Assembly (NCBI GenBank): GCA_016458225.1 | Contig: JAEMGR010000019.1 | Coordinates: forward strand, 1-64,000 | Direction of reading: 5' to 3' | DNA: 64,000 nucleotides | DNA from: Myxococcaceae bacterium JPH2 | GTDB taxonomy: Bacteria > Myxococcota > Myxococcia > Myxococcales > Myxococcaceae | In this document: positions 57,176-64,000 of the stretch, piece after piece | Layout of the letters: each line of letters starts with the position of its first letter | How positions within the stretch are numbered: the stretch's first letter is position 1 | The notes under the pieces: generated by a model | Databases searched by the model: none | The model's input: the letters and a program-made list of their open reading frames with translations, nothing else | Told to the model about the DNA's origin: nothing | Translations under genes and position numbers: made by a program

Positions 57176-58675
57176 TCAGGGACGCGGCCAGACGCGGACC
57201 CAGTCGTCCTGGATGAGGCGTCCGCTGACGGTGTCGGTGCTGCCGGTGGCCATGAAGCGGCGGGGCATGTCCTGGCTCGCCAGCCCGGCCTCTAGCCAGA
57301 GGAGCAGGAGCGCGGCGGTGGCGATCACGCACAGGCGCTCGGCGAGCACTTCCCGCCGCTGGGCCAGGGCCTTCAGGGGGAGCAGCAGCAGGGGGAGCAG
57401 GGCCGGGAAGACGGCCAGCATTCCTCGGCTGTAGCCGAAGAAGGCCAGGGTGATGAGCAGCCGGTGCAGCACCACGCCGGTGAGCAGGAGGAAGTCCCGG
57501 TGGGCGGCGCGCAGCGACAGCCCCATGCCCGCCAGCAGCAGCAGCGCCAGGGGCCACTTGAGCCCGGGGCTGTCGGGGACGAAGACATCCACCGGCGCGC
57601 GATTGCCGCTCAGTCCCGCGGGCAGGTTGGAGACGCCGAGCCCCAGGCTCAAACCATCCAGCCACCGACTGAGCTTGGCGCCCAGCAGGCTCGCGGCGTC
57701 GGAGGGGTGCTCGGCCAGCCAGCGCAGGCCCTCGGCGTAGCCATGCAGCAACAGGTGGCGGTGCGCGGGCAGGGTGGCGTCGAGCTGGCCGTTGTGGCCT
57801 CCCTGGTTGATGAGGTCCGGCGCGAAGCCTCCCGTGGCGCCCGTGTGGTTGGCCATGGCGAAGTTGATGGGGCCATACACCGTCACGGGGGTGAACTCGG
57901 GCAGGGGCTCGAGCTGGGGCGTGCGCTCGTTGAGTTCGCGCAGCACGCGCGCGTTGTGCACCGCCGAGGGCAGCAGCACCAGCGCTGACACTCCCAGGGC
58001 CACGCCCCAGCGCAAGAGCCAGGCGCTCGGCGGCGTGGAGGGCGCGCGGCGAAGCCACGCGAAGCCCAGGAGGAACGGCCACAGGGACAGGTGCTCGGCG
58101 CGGGTGAGCGTGCCCAGTCCCATCACCGCGCCCAGGGCGAGCGCCCCGCGCCAGGACCGTGGACCGGCGAGCACGAGCGCGCAGGTGGCGGAGAGCAGCA
58201 GCGCGTAGAGGACTTCGTTGCTGTACGTGGTGGACAGCACCAGCCAACCGAAGCTGGACGCGTAGAGCCCGGCCGCGAGCAGACTCCAGCCCGTGCCCAG
58301 GAGCTTGCGCCACCACGCCCAGGTGAGCGCGACCGTCCCCGAGCCCAGCACCGCGAGGCCCAGCTTGTACGGATACGCGCTGCCCTGGGGCTCACCGAGC
58401 GCGCGGTACAGCAGGCTCAGGAACCACGGGAACAGGGGCGGGTGGTAGGGCAGGGTGGCCTCGGGCTCGGTGCCGCGCGCCCAGGCCAGCGCGGCGGTGT
58501 GGAAGAAGCGCGAGTCACCGTAGAAGAAGATGGAGAAGGGCCAGTCCCGGTCCGGCGCCGTGCGCAGGTAGAGCCAGCGCAGCAGCAGGCTCGCGAGGAA
58601 CGTGAGCGTCACGCCGGTCCACACCGGGTGGCGGCGCAGGGTCTCACTCACGGCGCGCACGGAGAGCTGCCCCAT
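57176..58675 (-). CDS. Membrane GT39/GT83-type glycosyltransferase
   Basis: 499 residues from ATG 58675, with GCGAGG upstream. It has about 11 membrane helices. The first extracytoplasmic loop has FYGDSRFFHTAALAWARGTE, matching the GT-C pattern with catalytic acidic residues, and YHPPLFPWFLSLLYR, typical of the family's loop. RAEHLSLWPFLLGFA marks the second conserved region. Such enzymes transfer a sugar from a lipid-linked donor to lipid A, a glycan or protein on the outer face. It is divergent from the TesB-type gene and followed by the M36 protease. Confidence 0.87.
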   Translation of the reverse strand: MGQLSVRAVSETLRRHPVWTGVTLTFLASLLLRWLYLRTAPDRDWPFSIFFYGDSRFFHTAALAWARGTEPEATLPYHPPLFPWFLSLLYRALGEPQGSAYPYKLGLAVLGSGTVALTWAWWRKLLGTGWSLLAAGLYASSFGWLVLSTTYSNEVLYALLLSATCALVLAGPRSWRGALALGAVMGLGTLTRAEHLSLWPFLLGFAWLRRAPSTPPSAWLLRWGVALGVSALVLLPSAVHNARVLRELNERTPQLEPLPEFTPVTVYGPINFAMANHTGATGGFAPDLINQGGHNGQLDATLPAHRHLLLHGYAEGLRWLAEHPSDAASLLGAKLSRWLDGLSLGLGVSNLPAGLSGNRAPVDVFVPDSPGLKWPLALLLLAGMGLSLRAAHRDFLLLTGVVLHRLLITLAFFGYSRGMLAVFPALLPLLLLPLKALAQRREVLAERLCVIATAALLLLWLEAGLASQDMPRRFMATGSTDTVSGRLIQDDWVRVWPRP

Positions 58676-58791
58676 GGAAACCTCGCGGAGGTGTTCGTGG
58701 CGCGACACTGCGGGAGTGCGCGCGGGAGGCGTGGACGCGGTAGCGTGGCGGCCACTCGGCGCGAGCGCGGGGCTCGCGCGTGGAGGGTGGA

Positions 58792-59661
58792 ATGAGTCGC
58801 GTGCTGGACGAGCTGGTGTCGCTGCTGAAGCTGGAGCCCATCGAGGAGAACCTGTTCCGAGGGCGCAGCCAGGACCTGGGCTTCCGCCAGCTCTTCGGTG
58901 GCCAGGTGCTGGGGCAGGCCGTGTCGGCCGCGAGCCAGACCGTCGAAGCGGAGCGCACCGTGCACTCGCTGCACGGCTACTTCCTGCGCCCCGGCGACGC
59001 CGCGCTGCCCGTCGTCTACACCGTGGACCGCGTGCGCGACGGCGGCAGCTTCACCACGCGCCGGGTGGTGGCCATCCAGAAGGGACAGCCCATCTTCACG
59101 CTGATGGCCTCGTTCCAGGGCGACGAGCCCGGCTTCTCGCACCAGGCGCCCATGCCCGACGTGCCGCCGCCCGAGTCCCTCCCCACGGACATCGAGCTGC
59201 TCAGCCGCCAGTCGCACCTCATCCCCGAGCGCGTGCGCGAGAAGTTCCTGTGCGCCAAGCCCATCGAGATGCGGCCCGTGACGTGGGTGGATCCGTTCGC
59301 GCCCGAGCGCACCGCGCCCGTCAAGCACGTGTGGTTCCGCGCGGACGGCCCGCTCCCGGAGGACCCGCAGCTCCATCGCTCGGTGCTGGCGTACGCCTCG
59401 GACTTCAACCTCATCGCCACCGCGCTGCATCCGCACGGCGCCAGCTTCATGCAGCGCAACATGCAGATGGCCAGCTTGGATCACGCGCTCTGGTTTCACG
59501 GAGACCTGCGCGTGAGCGATTGGCTCCTGTACAGCATGGACAGTCCGTGGGCCGGCAACGCGAGGGGGCTGGCGCGCGGGCATGTCTTCACGCGCGACGG
59601 ACGGCTCGTCGCCTCGGTGACGCAAGAGGGGTTGCTGCGCCTGCGGCAGGACAAACCCTGA
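58792..59661 (+). CDS. tesB: Acyl-CoA thioesterase II (TesB)
   Basis: 289 residues from ATG 58792, with GGAGGGTGG directly before it. The double hot-dog fold is seen as RQLFGGQVLGQAVSAASQTV in the first half and ASLDHALWFHGDLRVSDWLL in the second; the latter contains the conserved Asp, and SDWLL the Ser/Thr-Asp-Trp block. It hydrolyses medium and long acyl-CoA to free fatty acid and CoA in the cytosol. Length and motifs are normal. Its upstream region is shared with the divergent glycosyltransferase gene. Confidence 0.95.
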   Translation: MSRVLDELVSLLKLEPIEENLFRGRSQDLGFRQLFGGQVLGQAVSAASQTVEAERTVHSLHGYFLRPGDAALPVVYTVDRVRDGGSFTTRRVVAIQKGQPIFTLMASFQGDEPGFSHQAPMPDVPPPESLPTDIELLSRQSHLIPERVREKFLCAKPIEMRPVTWVDPFAPERTAPVKHVWFRADGPLPEDPQLHRSVLAYASDFNLIATALHPHGASFMQRNMQMASLDHALWFHGDLRVSDWLLYSMDSPWAGNARGLARGHVFTRDGRLVASVTQEGLLRLRQDKP

Positions 59662-59682
59662 CACTCGCTGGTCCAGGTGTTG

Positions 59683-60210
59683 TCATTGATGGCAGGCGTG
59701 GGTGCACGGCAGGTTCTCTCCCGTCGTGCCGTTGCTCGCGTGCTCCTTGGGAGCGAACAGCAACACCATCGTCGCCACGGACGCCAGGATTCCCGCGGCC
59801 ACGCCGCCCGATAGCAGCATCGTGCGCGCCAGGTTGAAGTGGCGCACGCTCGCGGCCTGCACCTGCTCCAGGGGCACCTCCACGGGCTGCTCCGGCTGAG
59901 ACAGCGGGACGCCCACGAAGCGCGTGTCATCCACGTGCACTTGCACGAAGCGCTCCTCCACCGTCGCTCCGTCACGGCGCACGAGCACGAGCGGGGTGTC
60001 CGCGCTGAAGGTGTGCTCGGTGCCCTGCACGTCACGCAGCGAGCGCGTCTCCTTGGCCTCCCCCGGCCGCATGTCGCCCACCTCCGTCAGCCGGACGCTG
60101 CGATCATCCTTCCAGCCATCCAGGCGCGGCAGCTCCGAGCGAGGGATGGCATAGGTGGTCGAACAACCGGTGGTGAGCAGCACGGCGGCGAGCAATGCGC
60201 GCAAGCGCAT
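59683..60210 (-). CDS. Hypothetical lipoprotein with C-terminal membrane helix
   Basis: 175 residues. The lipobox is LLTTGC. The soluble part is beta-rich (RSVRLTEVGDMRPGEAKETR, then VVE/VRLP-type strands such as FVQVHVDDTRFVGVPL). A helix MLLSGGVAAGILASVATMVL lies at 130-150, followed by a tail with two Cys and two His in CTHACHQ. Anchored at both ends, it would sit flat on the membrane. Not recognised. It converges on the TesB gene, 21 bases apart. Confidence 0.75.
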   Translation of the reverse strand: MRLRALLAAVLLTTGCSTTYAIPRSELPRLDGWKDDRSVRLTEVGDMRPGEAKETRSLRDVQGTEHTFSADTPLVLVRRDGATVEERFVQVHVDDTRFVGVPLSQPEQPVEVPLEQVQAASVRHFNLARTMLLSGGVAAGILASVATMVLLFAPKEHASNGTTGENLPCTHACHQ

Positions 60211-60270
60211 GGAGACAACCCCCAGGAGTTCAGCTGAGATTACCCGGGAATCGCCGCGTGATGAAAGACC

Positions 60271-60305
60271 CGCGCCCCGCGCCCTCGGAGGGCACGGGGC
60301 GCGCG
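60271..60305 (-). terminator. Hairpin terminator of the lyase gene
   Basis: CGCGCCCCG (60271-60279) pairs with CGGGGCGCG (60295-60303), and an inner GCCCT/AGGGC stem leaves a three-base loop. It lies just past the stop of the polysaccharide-lyase-like gene on the minus strand. Confidence 0.75.
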
Positions 60306-60317
60306 TCGCGCGTCAGC

Positions 60318-61571
60318 TCAATTCACCTTGTAGGTGCTGTTGAGGACGTCCTGGAGCGTGCGGCCCATCACCCAGCCGTCGTGATAGACGACGCCGACGG
60401 GGACGATGGTGTCGTTGCGGTACAGGCCCACCTTCAAATAGTTCAGCATGCCGGAGTACTGGGTGGCCATGGCGCGCTTGGGCAGGACGAGCTTGCCGTT
60501 GTGGTACAGCTCGACGAAGCCCACCGTGGAGTTGGGCGACCAGCGCACGTGGAAGATGAAGTCCTGCCACGCATTGCGCACCAGCGGCGTGCGCCAGACG
60601 ATGGTGCCTCCGCTGCCGCCAACCTTGAGGAGGATCTCCTCCCCGTTCACGTAGAACTCGACGGGCGGCGAGCCGTCACTGCCCTCGTGGTGCCACTGCG
60701 CGAAGAGCTGCCACGTCTTGGCGCTCGGGTAGTTCGAGGCGAAGAGGTTGCTCCAGCGGTAGAAGTACTCAGAGCCCACGGGCTCGCGCGTCATCTTCAC
60801 CAGCTCGTTGCGGTTGCCGCTGGCGTTGATGGGATCGTCTCCCTGCTTCACCGTGGCCTGGAGCGCGTAGCGGCCTTCGCGCGTGGGCGAGGTCACCACC
60901 TGGAGGCGGTCCGCGCTCACCATCTGCGTGCGGTCCCACTGGCTGCGGTCGCCCGTCTCGAAGTCGCCGCGCCAGACGAGGTTGGGATTGGTCGACGGCG
61001 TCGTCCCCGTTCCCGTTCCCGGGCTGGTACCGGTGCCACAGGCCCGAGCCTCGGCGATGCTCGCCCAGTCGTTGAGGGTGTTGCCGTTGACGGTGATGCG
61101 CACCCGGCGCGCCGAGCGGCCCGTGAACGTGTACGTCTCGGCCGCGGTCGTCTTGCCGGAGCTCTTGCCGCTGTAGATCTGCGTGTAGTTGGAGCCGTCC
61201 GGCGCCACGGACACCGTGAAGTTGCTCGCGCGCAGGTTGCCCTGATGCCACGCGATGGACACGCCATTCACGTTCTGGACGGTGCCCAGGTCGTAGTCGA
61301 TCCACTGACCCTTGCCGAGGCTGCTCCAGCGCGTCGTCATCGTGTCGTCCAGGGTGTTCCCCGGGCCGTTGCCGTCGTCTCCGCTGGCCTTCACGGCGAC
61401 GATGGAGAGCTGCGTGCATCCTTGGGTGGTGAGCGCCGCGGAGGCGCTCGCCATCACTGAGCCCGAGCCCGCGGATTCGTACGTCGACTCCGAGGGAACC
61501 AGTTCGGGGGCGCCGCAGCCCAGCGCGGCGGTGACAAGCAACGACTCGACCAGCAGAAGTGATTTCTTCAT
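60318..61571 (-). CDS. Discoidin (F5/8C) plus polysaccharide-lyase-like lipoprotein
   Basis: 417 residues from ATG 61571. The lipobox is AALGC (Cys19). Residues 50-175 are an F5/8-type C carbohydrate-binding module (GNTLDDTMTTRWSSLGKGQW, then WIDYDLGTVQNVNGVSIAW). A Gly/Thr linker follows. Residues 200-417 are a jelly-roll lyase of the heparin-lyase-I-like group (PL13/PL20 type). Key residues probably include those in GNRNELVK, FAQWHHEG and VGLYRND. It should cleave a uronic-acid polymer by beta-elimination at the cell surface; the exact glycan is unknown. A hairpin ends the gene. Confidence 0.85.
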   Translation of the reverse strand: MKKSLLLVESLLVTAALGCGAPELVPSESTYESAGSGSVMASASAALTTQGCTQLSIVAVKASGDDGNGPGNTLDDTMTTRWSSLGKGQWIDYDLGTVQNVNGVSIAWHQGNLRASNFTVSVAPDGSNYTQIYSGKSSGKTTAAETYTFTGRSARRVRITVNGNTLNDWASIAEARACGTGTSPGTGTGTTPSTNPNLVWRGDFETGDRSQWDRTQMVSADRLQVVTSPTREGRYALQATVKQGDDPINASGNRNELVKMTREPVGSEYFYRWSNLFASNYPSAKTWQLFAQWHHEGSDGSPPVEFYVNGEEILLKVGGSGGTIVWRTPLVRNAWQDFIFHVRWSPNSTVGFVELYHNGKLVLPKRAMATQYSGMLNYLKVGLYRNDTIVPVGVVYHDGWVMGRTLQDVLNSTYKVN

Positions 61572-62810
61572 GAGGGGTCGGGGGGGAAAGACAGTCGTGG
61601 ATGAGGCGCGCGTGGGGGGACGCGCGGACGAGGGACGTCTGGCTTTGCGGCGGGAAGCGCGGACAGGACCCCCGCGGCATGGCGGACAGGTGCCCGCGGC
61701 CGAGGGTGAGACCGCACGTTTCTGGGGGTGAGGCGTTCTCCGTCCGGTGGCCGAGATGGCCTCCGGGGCTCCAAGTGAGAAAGGGTGTAGCGAAGTTTTG
61801 TTTTGAGCACAACCAATGCTGAACACGCCTGCATGCTCAGTAGGAGGCGCGCCGAATCACAGACATGGGTTTTCAGCCGCGAGAGTGAAAACATGCAGCC
61901 TGTCCACAGTCTGAGGTCGCCTGCCCGCGCCGCCAGTCGCGCCATGACTCAGACGGTCCGTGCCGAGGTCTCCTCGCGCCGCGAGTCCCCGCTCACCGCG
62001 CGCGGAAGTCGCAGCCGCGAAAGGCCGCTCCTCGGCGCCCGGTTCCACTGGATTCCGAGCGGGAGTGTGCCCCGCGGCGGTCGTCCCCGAGGGGCTCGCT
62101 CGGCTGCCTTCCGTCGGCGTCGCGCCCGAGGCTGCATCGCTCCGGGCCTTGAACGCCGTGGCCACGCGGAGCGCCCTCCGGGGCCTGCGCCCAGGTGAAG
62201 TCACCGCCTGGGCTCTCCCCACCGCGAAGCTCGTTCCGTGCTGTTTGTGAATGTCTGTCCAGGCTCTCGGGGATGATTGTCTTTGCGGGTCATGGATGAG
62301 GGCCGGCCTCGGGCGCGAAGGCTCGTGGTGCGCGTGAGCCGGAAGCGGCGCCACGGGCTGCATGGAGAGACATGGCTGTGAACCGATGTGAGGGATTGAC
62401 GTGACGCAGGGGTGGCGAGGCCGCCGGAGGGCGCGGGCCCGGGGGCCCGGAGGTGGAGGCAGCCCTGCGGGGCGATATGGCGTCGGGCAGAGAAATGGCA
62501 GTCATTGGCCCGCGTCCGCGCTCGAGCGCCCGGGGACGCGGGGGGAGGGCCCGTGGACATGGCGCATCGCGGCTGGAATGGCGCGCACGGTCGAGGCCGG
62601 ACGCGTCGACGCGGACGCTCGCCCTGAGCGGCGCTCGCGGCGGCGGGTCACGGGCTCATGACGCGCACGCTCGGAGCGGGTGGGTGGCCACCCGGCTTCC
62701 CGAAGGGTCTGATCGCGGACAAGATCCAGACTTCCGCGGAGAAGGGGCAACCGCTGTCAGCCAGAAATACCCGCGTCGCTGCGAACGAGGCCGGTACAGT
62801 GACGCACGCC
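61572..62810. other. Gene-poor 1.24-kb intergenic region
   Basis: I recognise no protein, RNA gene or transposon here. Open frames in both directions have Arg/Pro/Gly-rich translations typical of non-coding high-GC DNA. An AT-richer stretch at 61780-61900 holds a possible minus-strand promoter for the lyase gene (TTGTGC at 61812-61807, TACACC at 61789-61784, 17-base spacing). It also holds a perfect inverted repeat: GTTTTCA (61869-61875) and TGAAAAC (61886-61892). GGGTGGCCACCC near 62683 is a 12-base palindrome about 130 bases before the activator gene. The region probably carries regulation for both divergent genes, or a small RNA I cannot see. Confidence 0.4.
61869..61892. promoter_or_regulatory. 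Inverted repeat, possible operator
   Basis: GTTTTCA and TGAAAAC form a perfect 7-bp inverted repeat with a 10-base spacer. CATG flanks the repeat on both sides, extending the symmetry with a two-base offset. It lies about 300 bases upstream of the lyase start, in an AT-rich island. Confidence 0.4.
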
Positions 62811-64000
62811 ATGACAAGGCCGGTTTCAGCCTATGTCCCACGGAGCGAGCGCAAGCCGCTGTACGTGAAGGTCGTCACCGAGCCGTCGCTGCACGGTTGC
62901 TGGGCCGTGAACATCAGCGAGACGGGCATCGGCCTCATCGCCACGCCGCGCACGACCTCCGAGGGGCCGCGCGAGAGCGAGGCGGTGGAGATGTCCTTCC
63001 TGCTGCCGGGCACGGGCGCGCACGTGCGCGTGCGGGGGGATGTCCGCTGGCGCCACGACATGACGGGCGCGGCGGGGATGGTGGCCGCGCTGGGCGTGAG
63101 CTTCCGGGCCTTCGAGGGCTCGGACGGCCTGAAGCTGGCGCGCTACCTGGCCACCGCGCACGTCCAGGTCGCCGTGGCCTTCGCCAGCGCCGAGGAGGCT
63201 CGCGGCCTGCGCATGGCGCTGGAGGGACAAGCCACGCCCCACTTCGCCTCGACCCTTTCTGACGCGCACTCGCTCCTGGCGCGCGGGGACATGGCCGCGT
63301 TGCTGGTGTGTGGCAACGTCGAGGAGCAGGCCCTGGAGCTGGTGGAGCGCCTGGCCGTCCTGCGCGCCGAGGTGGACCCTTCCGGCGCGGGCCCGCCGAG
63401 CGACTTGGCCTCGCGGATCATCTACTGCGCCCCCGCCGCACCGGAGCGGCTGGTGGCCCTGTTCAATACTGGACGCATCTTCCGCGCGCTGGGGCCCGAG
63501 CCGCGGGTCGACCTGGTGCGCCAGGCGGTGCTCCAAGCCTGTCGTGAGCACGGCGTGCGCACCGAGCAGTGGCGCATGGCATTGGAGCTGGAGCGCAACC
63601 TGCTGCGTGAGCGCGCGCTGTCCCATGCGCCCGCGGGGCCTGGGCGCGGCTCGGACGACGTGGGCTTTCGCAGTGCCGCCATGCAGCGGGTGATGGAGAT
63701 GGTGCGGCTGGTTGCCCCGCACCGCGTGGCGGTGCTGCTGCAAGGCGAGACAGGCACGGGCAAGGAGGTGCTCGCGCGCATCCTCCATCGCCTCAGCGGG
63801 CGCGGTGACGTGCCGCTGGTGGTGCAGGACTGCGGCGCGCTCACCGAGACACTTCTGGAGAGCGAGCTGTTTGGCCACGTGAAGGGCGCCTTCACCGGCG
63901 CGGTGGCGGACCACCCCGGCCTCTTCGTGCTGGCCAATGGGGGCACCGTCTTCCTGGATGAAATCGAGAACACCACCCCGAACCTCCAGGCCAAGCTCCT
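62811..64000 (+). CDS. PilZ-domain sigma-54-dependent activator (AAA+), 3' truncated by window end
   Basis: 396 codons are visible from ATG 62811, and the frame is open to the edge. Residues 10-105 are a PilZ-like domain. The NxSxxG motif is intact (VNISETGIG: Asn34, Ser36, Gly39), but the partner RxxxR is RSERK here, so c-di-GMP binding is uncertain. Residues 105-285 are a receiver-like or linker region (AHVQVAVAFASAEEARGLRM). The AAA+ domain follows: FRSAAMQRVMEMVRL, Walker A GETGTGKE, the sigma-54 contact loop GAFTGA and Walker B GTVFLDEIE. The C-terminal HTH lies outside the window. It would activate sigma-54 promoters in response to a signal sensed by the N-terminus. Confidence 0.9.
   Translation, partial: MTRPVSAYVPRSERKPLYVKVVTEPSLHGCWAVNISETGIGLIATPRTTSEGPRESEAVEMSFLLPGTGAHVRVRGDVRWRHDMTGAAGMVAALGVSFRAFEGSDGLKLARYLATAHVQVAVAFASAEEARGLRMALEGQATPHFASTLSDAHSLLARGDMAALLVCGNVEEQALELVERLAVLRAEVDPSGAGPPSDLASRIIYCAPAAPERLVALFNTGRIFRALGPEPRVDLVRQAVLQACREHGVRTEQWRMALELERNLLRERALSHAPAGPGRGSDDVGFRSAAMQRVMEMVRLVAPHRVAVLLQGETGTGKEVLARILHRLSGRGDVPLVVQDCGALTETLLESELFGHVKGAFTGAVADHPGLFVLANGGTVFLDEIENTTPNLQAKL

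Noticed and set aside
1-64000. CRISPR array, tRNA genes, prophage or integrative element
   Set aside because: I saw no regularly spaced repeats, no cloverleaf with a recognisable anticodon arm, and no integrase or phage structural genes. A tRNAscan or CRISPR finder run would settle it.

Overview
The window is high-GC DNA with the coding style of a myxobacterium, most likely Myxococcaceae (Myxococcus/Corallococcus type). Third codon positions are strongly G/C, so many long antisense frames exist that are not genes. The gene content also fits: many secreted lipoproteins, large secreted metalloproteases, a PilZ/sigma-54 activator and predation-type exoenzymes. I recognise no rRNA, tRNA, CRISPR array or prophage. 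The genus is an inference, because no ribosomal RNA is present.

Layout. 1-1.4 kb: IS3-family transposase remnants around a small secreted protein of lower GC. 1.45-4.6 kb: minus-strand NMT1/ThiY-type ABC importer (ATPase, permease, lipoprotein) behind a PTPS/QueD-fold gene. 4.8-9.4 kb: VOC protein, Rnl2-type RNA ligase followed by a SUKH (SMI1/KNR4) protein, an ArsR-type regulator divergent from a flavin-reductase-like gene, and a DUF4382 lipoprotein. 9.5-13.7 kb: a decaying accessory region in which an acyltransferase and a cyclase-family hydrolase remain open among pieces of an ABC ATPase, an ABC1/UbiB kinase and a dapB-like gene. 13.7-17.9 kb: PLD-like nuclease with two zinc ribbons, a repeat lipoprotein, a Cys-rich lipoprotein and a YopT-like cysteine protease. 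17.9-22 kb: serine hydrolase and an OmpR-type two-component pair. 22-28 kb: NAD(P)-binding protein, TetR plus thiolase, OPT transporter, pirin and OsmC. 28-37.7 kb: lipoprotein, zinc-finger membrane protein, polytopic glycosyltransferase-like protein, large GH13 enzyme convergent with a sugar porter, and a fatty acid desaturase.

38-47.4 kb: hypothetical protein, circularly permuted ATP-grasp enzyme, SWIM/SNF2 helicase, an NmrA oxidoreductase divergent from a TetR regulator with two matching palindromic operators, a membrane protein, and a DRGH nuclease with EF-hand-like loops. 47.5-61.6 kb: M28 aminopeptidase, M20 hydrolase, M36 fungalysin-type protease, a second glycosyltransferase-like membrane protein, TesB thioesterase and a discoidin/polysaccharide-lyase lipoprotein. 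61.6-62.8 kb has no recognisable gene. The right edge cuts a PilZ-AAA+ sigma-54 activator.

How it fits together. Much of the window serves secretion and degradation of external polymers (proteins, polysaccharides, nucleic acids), as expected of a predatory saprophyte. The most suggestive pattern is three enzymes without signal peptides (YopT-like protease, GH13 enzyme, DRGH nuclease). Each begins with a Pro/Thr/Ala-rich, probably disordered leader, which could mark export by a non-Sec route. Two secreted proteases of different families also share a C-terminal domain of about 165 residues. The RNA ligase-SUKH pair and the TetR/NmrA operator pair are compact candidates for follow-up.
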